From: Clostridia bacterium | GTDB lineage: Bacteria > Bacillota > Clostridia > Oscillospirales > Butyricicoccaceae | Reading direction: 5' to 3' | NCBI GenBank assembly: GCA_900763355.1 | Contig: CAAFJY010000020.1 | Location: 1-7,150 of the forward strand | Length of the DNA stretch: 7,150 nucleotides | Shown here: positions 4,718-7,150 of the stretch, in pieces | Numbering within the stretch: the stretch's first letter is position 1 | Layout: each line of letters opens with the position of its first letter | The notes under the pieces: generated by a model | Told to the model about the DNA's origin: nothing | Database searches by the model: none | What the model saw: the letters and a program-made list of their open reading frames with translations, nothing else | Made by a program: the position numbers and the translations under genes

Positions 4718-6811
4718 TTATTGTACTCCTCGATAATACAGTCCCCGGGTGGTATGCGGGGGCATGGCGCTCCCCATGGCATAGGCCCGGAGGATGTTTT
4801 CGATCTCCTCCGCCGTCTCGGTGGTGAAGTTCATGCGCAGCCACCGCAGGCCCAGGCCGGAGAGCTCCTCCAGCTTGTCCGCCAGCCAGAGGGGCTCGGA
4901 ATTGTAAAGGGTGGTGCGGCAGTGCTCCTCTTTCATCACGGGGAAGGCCCGGCCGGTCTTGTCCAGCAGCTGGGTGGGGCTCCCGTCGCAGGGACAGCCC
5001 CTGCCCTCGTTCCGGGCGATGCAGTTTTCGGTGATCATCAGGGGGAAACGGCCATAGATCAGGATCTGGCTGTCCAGCCCCAGGCTCATGTCCCGGATCT
5101 GGGCCAGATTCATTTCAAAGGAAAGGGTGCAGGAATCCAGGCCCAGCTGCCGGAGCTCCTTGATGCTCTGGCTGTTCATGATGTTCAGACCAAAATCCCC
5201 GTGGAGGGTGAAGCCCCGCCCCCGCAGCCGGGGCAGCTGTCCCAGGTTGGTGACGGCCACATCCCGGACGCCGGCCTGGGCCAGGCGGCCCAGGCGTTCC
5301 TCCTGCTCCGGCCACTGGCTGTCAAAGCAGACCCGGTCCAGAACGGCGGCAAAGCGGATGCCCTGCTGCCCCAGGGCGCGGATCATGTCCCGGTGCCGGT
5401 CGATCTCCCCCAGGGGGAGCCACACCATGGCGGGCTTGGTCCGCAGGATGGCCCCGCTGAGCTGCTCTGCCGAGCGGAAGGAGAGGATCATCTCCGGCGC
5501 GCCGGGGTGTCCCTCCCGGCGCAGACCGGGCTGCCACTCCCCCGTCCGCCGCTGGGGCGGCTTGCGCCGCAGGAGAGCCAGGCCCTCCAGCGCCTGGCGG
5601 CGCATGGCGTTGACCGCCGCCGCCGAAGCCCGCAGGCCGGGGTCCAGCTGAATATCCATCGTCTCCGGGAAAAAGACCGTCCCCCCGGTCTTGCCCAGGG
5701 CGGAGCGGATCTCTTCTTCGGTGGTGGCGCGGCGGAGGGCCGGTTCGGCCTCCTGCCCCGCCGTTTCATAGGAAAAGCCGTCCCGGTCCCGAACCGAGAG
5801 CGTCATCTCCTCCCCCGCCCGGGCGCAGAAGGTCATATCCACAGGGACGGAGGGGGGCTCGGGCTGGGTCTCGTAGATGGCCTGGGCTTCTTTATACAGG
5901 GCGCGGGCCTCCCGGCCGCTCTCCTCCTGACGGGTACCGAACATCTGCGGCCCCTTCTGCCCCAAGAGATAGCCGTCGGTGAACCCCTCCCGGGAAAAGA
6001 CCGTCCGCAGCTGCTCCAGCTCCTCTGCCGTAGGCTCCCGGCGCTCCCGCAGAGCGCTCTTATAGATTTTCGTCACCAGGGCGGTGTATTCCGGGCGCTT
6101 CATGCGCCCCTCGATCTTGAGGGTATGGACCCCCGCCGCCTCCAGCTGGGCCAGATGCCGGGCCATGCTCACATCCTTGAGACTGAGCGGGTAGCCCGGC
6201 TCCCCGCCGGGGAAGCTGTAGCGCATCCGGCAGGGCTGGGCGCACAGGCCCCGGTTGCCCGACCGGCCCCCGATGGCCGCCGAGAGATAGCACTGCCCGG
6301 AATAGCACATACACAGCGCCCCGTGGACAAAGATCTCGATCTCCACCGGGCTGTGTTTGCAGATGTGCTCGATCTCCGTCAGGGGCAACTCCCGGGAGAG
6401 CACCACCCGGGAAAAGCCCAGTTCGGCCGCCTGTTTGACCCCCTCCAGATCATGGATGGTCATCTGGGTGGAGGCGTGGATGGGGAGATCGGGGGCCGCG
6501 GCCCGGACCATCCGTGCCACCCCCAGGTCCTGGACGATGAGAGCGTCGGCCCCCAGCTCGCTGAGGCGGAGCACCGTCTCCCGGGCCCGGGTCAGCTCCC
6601 GGTCGGTCAGGAGGGTGTTGAGGGTGACATAGGTTTTGACCCCCCGCAGGCGGCAGAAGCGCATGGCCTCCTGCAGGTCCTCCCCCTCCAGATTTTTGGC
6701 GTTGCGCCGGGCGTTGAAGTCCCCGGTGCCGAAATACACGGCATCGGCCCCGCCCCGGACAGCGGCGATGACCCCCTCCAGGGACCCCGCCGGACTCATC
6801 AGCTCCATCAT
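4718..6811 (-). CDS. U32 family protein with DUF3656-like middle region (RlhA-like RNA hydroxylase candidate)
   Basis: This 697-residue protein starts with the U32 hallmark MELMSPAGS and a TIM-barrel-like domain (about 1-300). Residues 159-177 fit the U32 signature E-x-F-x2-G-A-L-C-x4-G-x-C-x-L-S. Cys167, Cys174, Cys190 and Cys194 are the likely iron-sulfur ligands; Cys169 is an extra cysteine. A middle region (about 320-420) looks like DUF3656, and a second barrel-like part (about 440-697) has another cysteine-rich stretch (Cys597, Cys606, Cys608, Cys631). U32 proteins were named as peptidases and collagenases, but the characterised RlhA and TrhP members hydroxylate 23S rRNA C2501 or tRNA U34 using prephenate. 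The size and U32-DUF3656 layout are closest to RlhA, so rRNA hydroxylation is inferred, not shown. ATG 6811 overlaps the zapA stop (ATGATG, so 6808 is also possible); AAGGG lies just upstream. A longer in-frame start at 6868 lies inside zapA and adds no family-like sequence. Confidence 0.9.
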   Translation of the reverse strand: MMELMSPAGSLEGVIAAVRGGADAVYFGTGDFNARRNAKNLEGEDLQEAMRFCRLRGVKTYVTLNTLLTDRELTRARETVLRLSELGADALIVQDLGVARMVRAAAPDLPIHASTQMTIHDLEGVKQAAELGFSRVVLSRELPLTEIEHICKHSPVEIEIFVHGALCMCYSGQCYLSAAIGGRSGNRGLCAQPCRMRYSFPGGEPGYPLSLKDVSMARHLAQLEAAGVHTLKIEGRMKRPEYTALVTKIYKSALRERREPTAEELEQLRTVFSREGFTDGYLLGQKGPQMFGTRQEESGREARALYKEAQAIYETQPEPPSVPVDMTFCARAGEEMTLSVRDRDGFSYETAGQEAEPALRRATTEEEIRSALGKTGGTVFFPETMDIQLDPGLRASAAAVNAMRRQALEGLALLRRKPPQRRTGEWQPGLRREGHPGAPEMILSFRSAEQLSGAILRTKPAMVWLPLGEIDRHRDMIRALGQQGIRFAAVLDRVCFDSQWPEQEERLGRLAQAGVRDVAVTNLGQLPRLRGRGFTLHGDFGLNIMNSQSIKELRQLGLDSCTLSFEMNLAQIRDMSLGLDSQILIYGRFPLMITENCIARNEGRGCPCDGSPTQLLDKTGRAFPVMKEEHCRTTLYNSEPLWLADKLEELSGLGLRWLRMNFTTETAEEIENILRAYAMGSAMPPHTTRGLYYRGVQ
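4726..4731 (-). promoter_or_regulatory. Ribosome binding site that fixes the dut start
   Basis: GAGGAG on the minus strand lies nine bases before ATG 4716, inside the last codons of the U32 gene. It supports this start over the in-frame ATG at 4782, which has no family-like sequence after it. Confidence 0.75.
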
Positions 6812-7113
6812 TCGCCCTTTTTGCTTTCCCGCTTGAGACGGGCCACCTCGGCCCGGAGCTTGGCGCATTCCTCGGCGTAATCCTTGATCTGGGCCCGCAG
6901 CCCGTCGGAGGATTCCTTGGCCTTGTAATAAAGGTCCGAGATATTCATCGCCGCCAGCACCGCCGCCGTCATGGACGAAAGGGTGGTGGCCGATTTGATG
7001 TCCTGGATATTTTTATCCACCAGGGCCGCGTTTTTGCGGATATAGTCCTCGTTGTCCTCGGAGACCACGGTATAATCAAACCCGTCGATGTTGACGACCA
7101 CACGATTGAGCAT
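6808..7113 (-). CDS. zapA: Cell division protein ZapA
   Basis: This 101-residue protein matches the ZapA family, cytosolic proteins that bind FtsZ, bundle its filaments and stabilise the Z-ring. The N-terminal part (residues 4-36) carries the family core VNIDGFDYTVVSEDNEDYI, followed by an alanine-rich helix around 44-58 and a long charged coiled coil from about 61 to 98 that should mediate dimerisation. The length is normal for ZapA. The start at 7113 is supported by a GGAGG site at 7121-7125, seven bases upstream, and by the family's usual N-terminus. The reading frame stays open to the window edge, so sequence outside would be needed to exclude a longer form. The stop overlaps the start of the U32 gene by four bases. 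In many Firmicutes zapA sits beside a U32 protein gene, as here. Identification is by recognised motif, not by search. Confidence 0.93.
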   Translation of the reverse strand: MLNRVVVNIDGFDYTVVSEDNEDYIRKNAALVDKNIQDIKSATTLSSMTAAVLAAMNISDLYYKAKESSDGLRAQIKDYAEECAKLRAEVARLKRESKKGE

Positions 7114-7150
7114 CGTTCTTCCTCCCTGTTTTTGTTCCGCGCCCCGCTGC

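Noticed and set aside
4445..6880. An 811-codon open frame on the plus strand, opposite the U32 and dut genes
   Set aside because: It is antisense to genes with clear family motifs. Its product is rich in Gly, Ala, Pro, Gln and His with no recognisable domain, as expected from the complement of GC-rich codons.
7114..7150. A promoter or the end of an upstream gene before zapA
   Set aside because: Only 37 bases are visible. They contain the zapA ribosome binding site but no -10/-35 pair and no stop codon, so nothing can be assigned.

Overview
The window looks like one tightly packed, leftward-reading gene cluster from a GC-rich Clostridia bacterium. Family-level protein features suggest an Oscillospiraceae-type gut organism (Flavonifractor, Pseudoflavonifractor, Oscillibacter or similar); this placement is inference from gene content, GC-rich codon use and AGGAGG-type ribosome binding sites, not from a database match. 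Every supported gene lies on the minus strand, so transcription runs from high to low coordinates.

In transcription order the genes are zapA (FtsZ-ring associated coiled-coil protein, 7113-6808), a U32/DUF3656 protein resembling the RlhA rRNA hydroxylase group (6811-4718), dut (trimeric dUTPase, 4716-4237), maf (nucleotide pyrophosphatase, 4214-3630), mreC (3633-2806), mreD (2751-2230) and mrdA/PBP2 (2233-119). Three junctions are 4-base ATGA overlaps, one has a single base between stop and start, and the two real gaps are 22 and 54 bases. This suggests one operon with translational coupling.

Functionally the cluster joins cell division (ZapA), RNA modification (the U32 protein, inferred), nucleotide-pool cleaning (dUTPase and Maf) and lateral wall elongation (MreC, MreD, PBP2). 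The usual mreB is not present between maf and mreC, although MreB is the cytoskeletal partner of MreC/MreD/PBP2.

The last 118 bases (1-118) are an AT-rich island. On the minus strand it carries a sigma-A type promoter with 17-base spacing and an extended -10, a strong Shine-Dalgarno site and the first codons of another gene that runs off the left edge. No mobile element, CRISPR array, tRNA or rRNA is visible. No clearly novel multi-gene system is visible; the points most worth checking are the missing mreB, a GC-rich hairpin between mreC and mreD, the promoter island and the substrate of the U32 protein.
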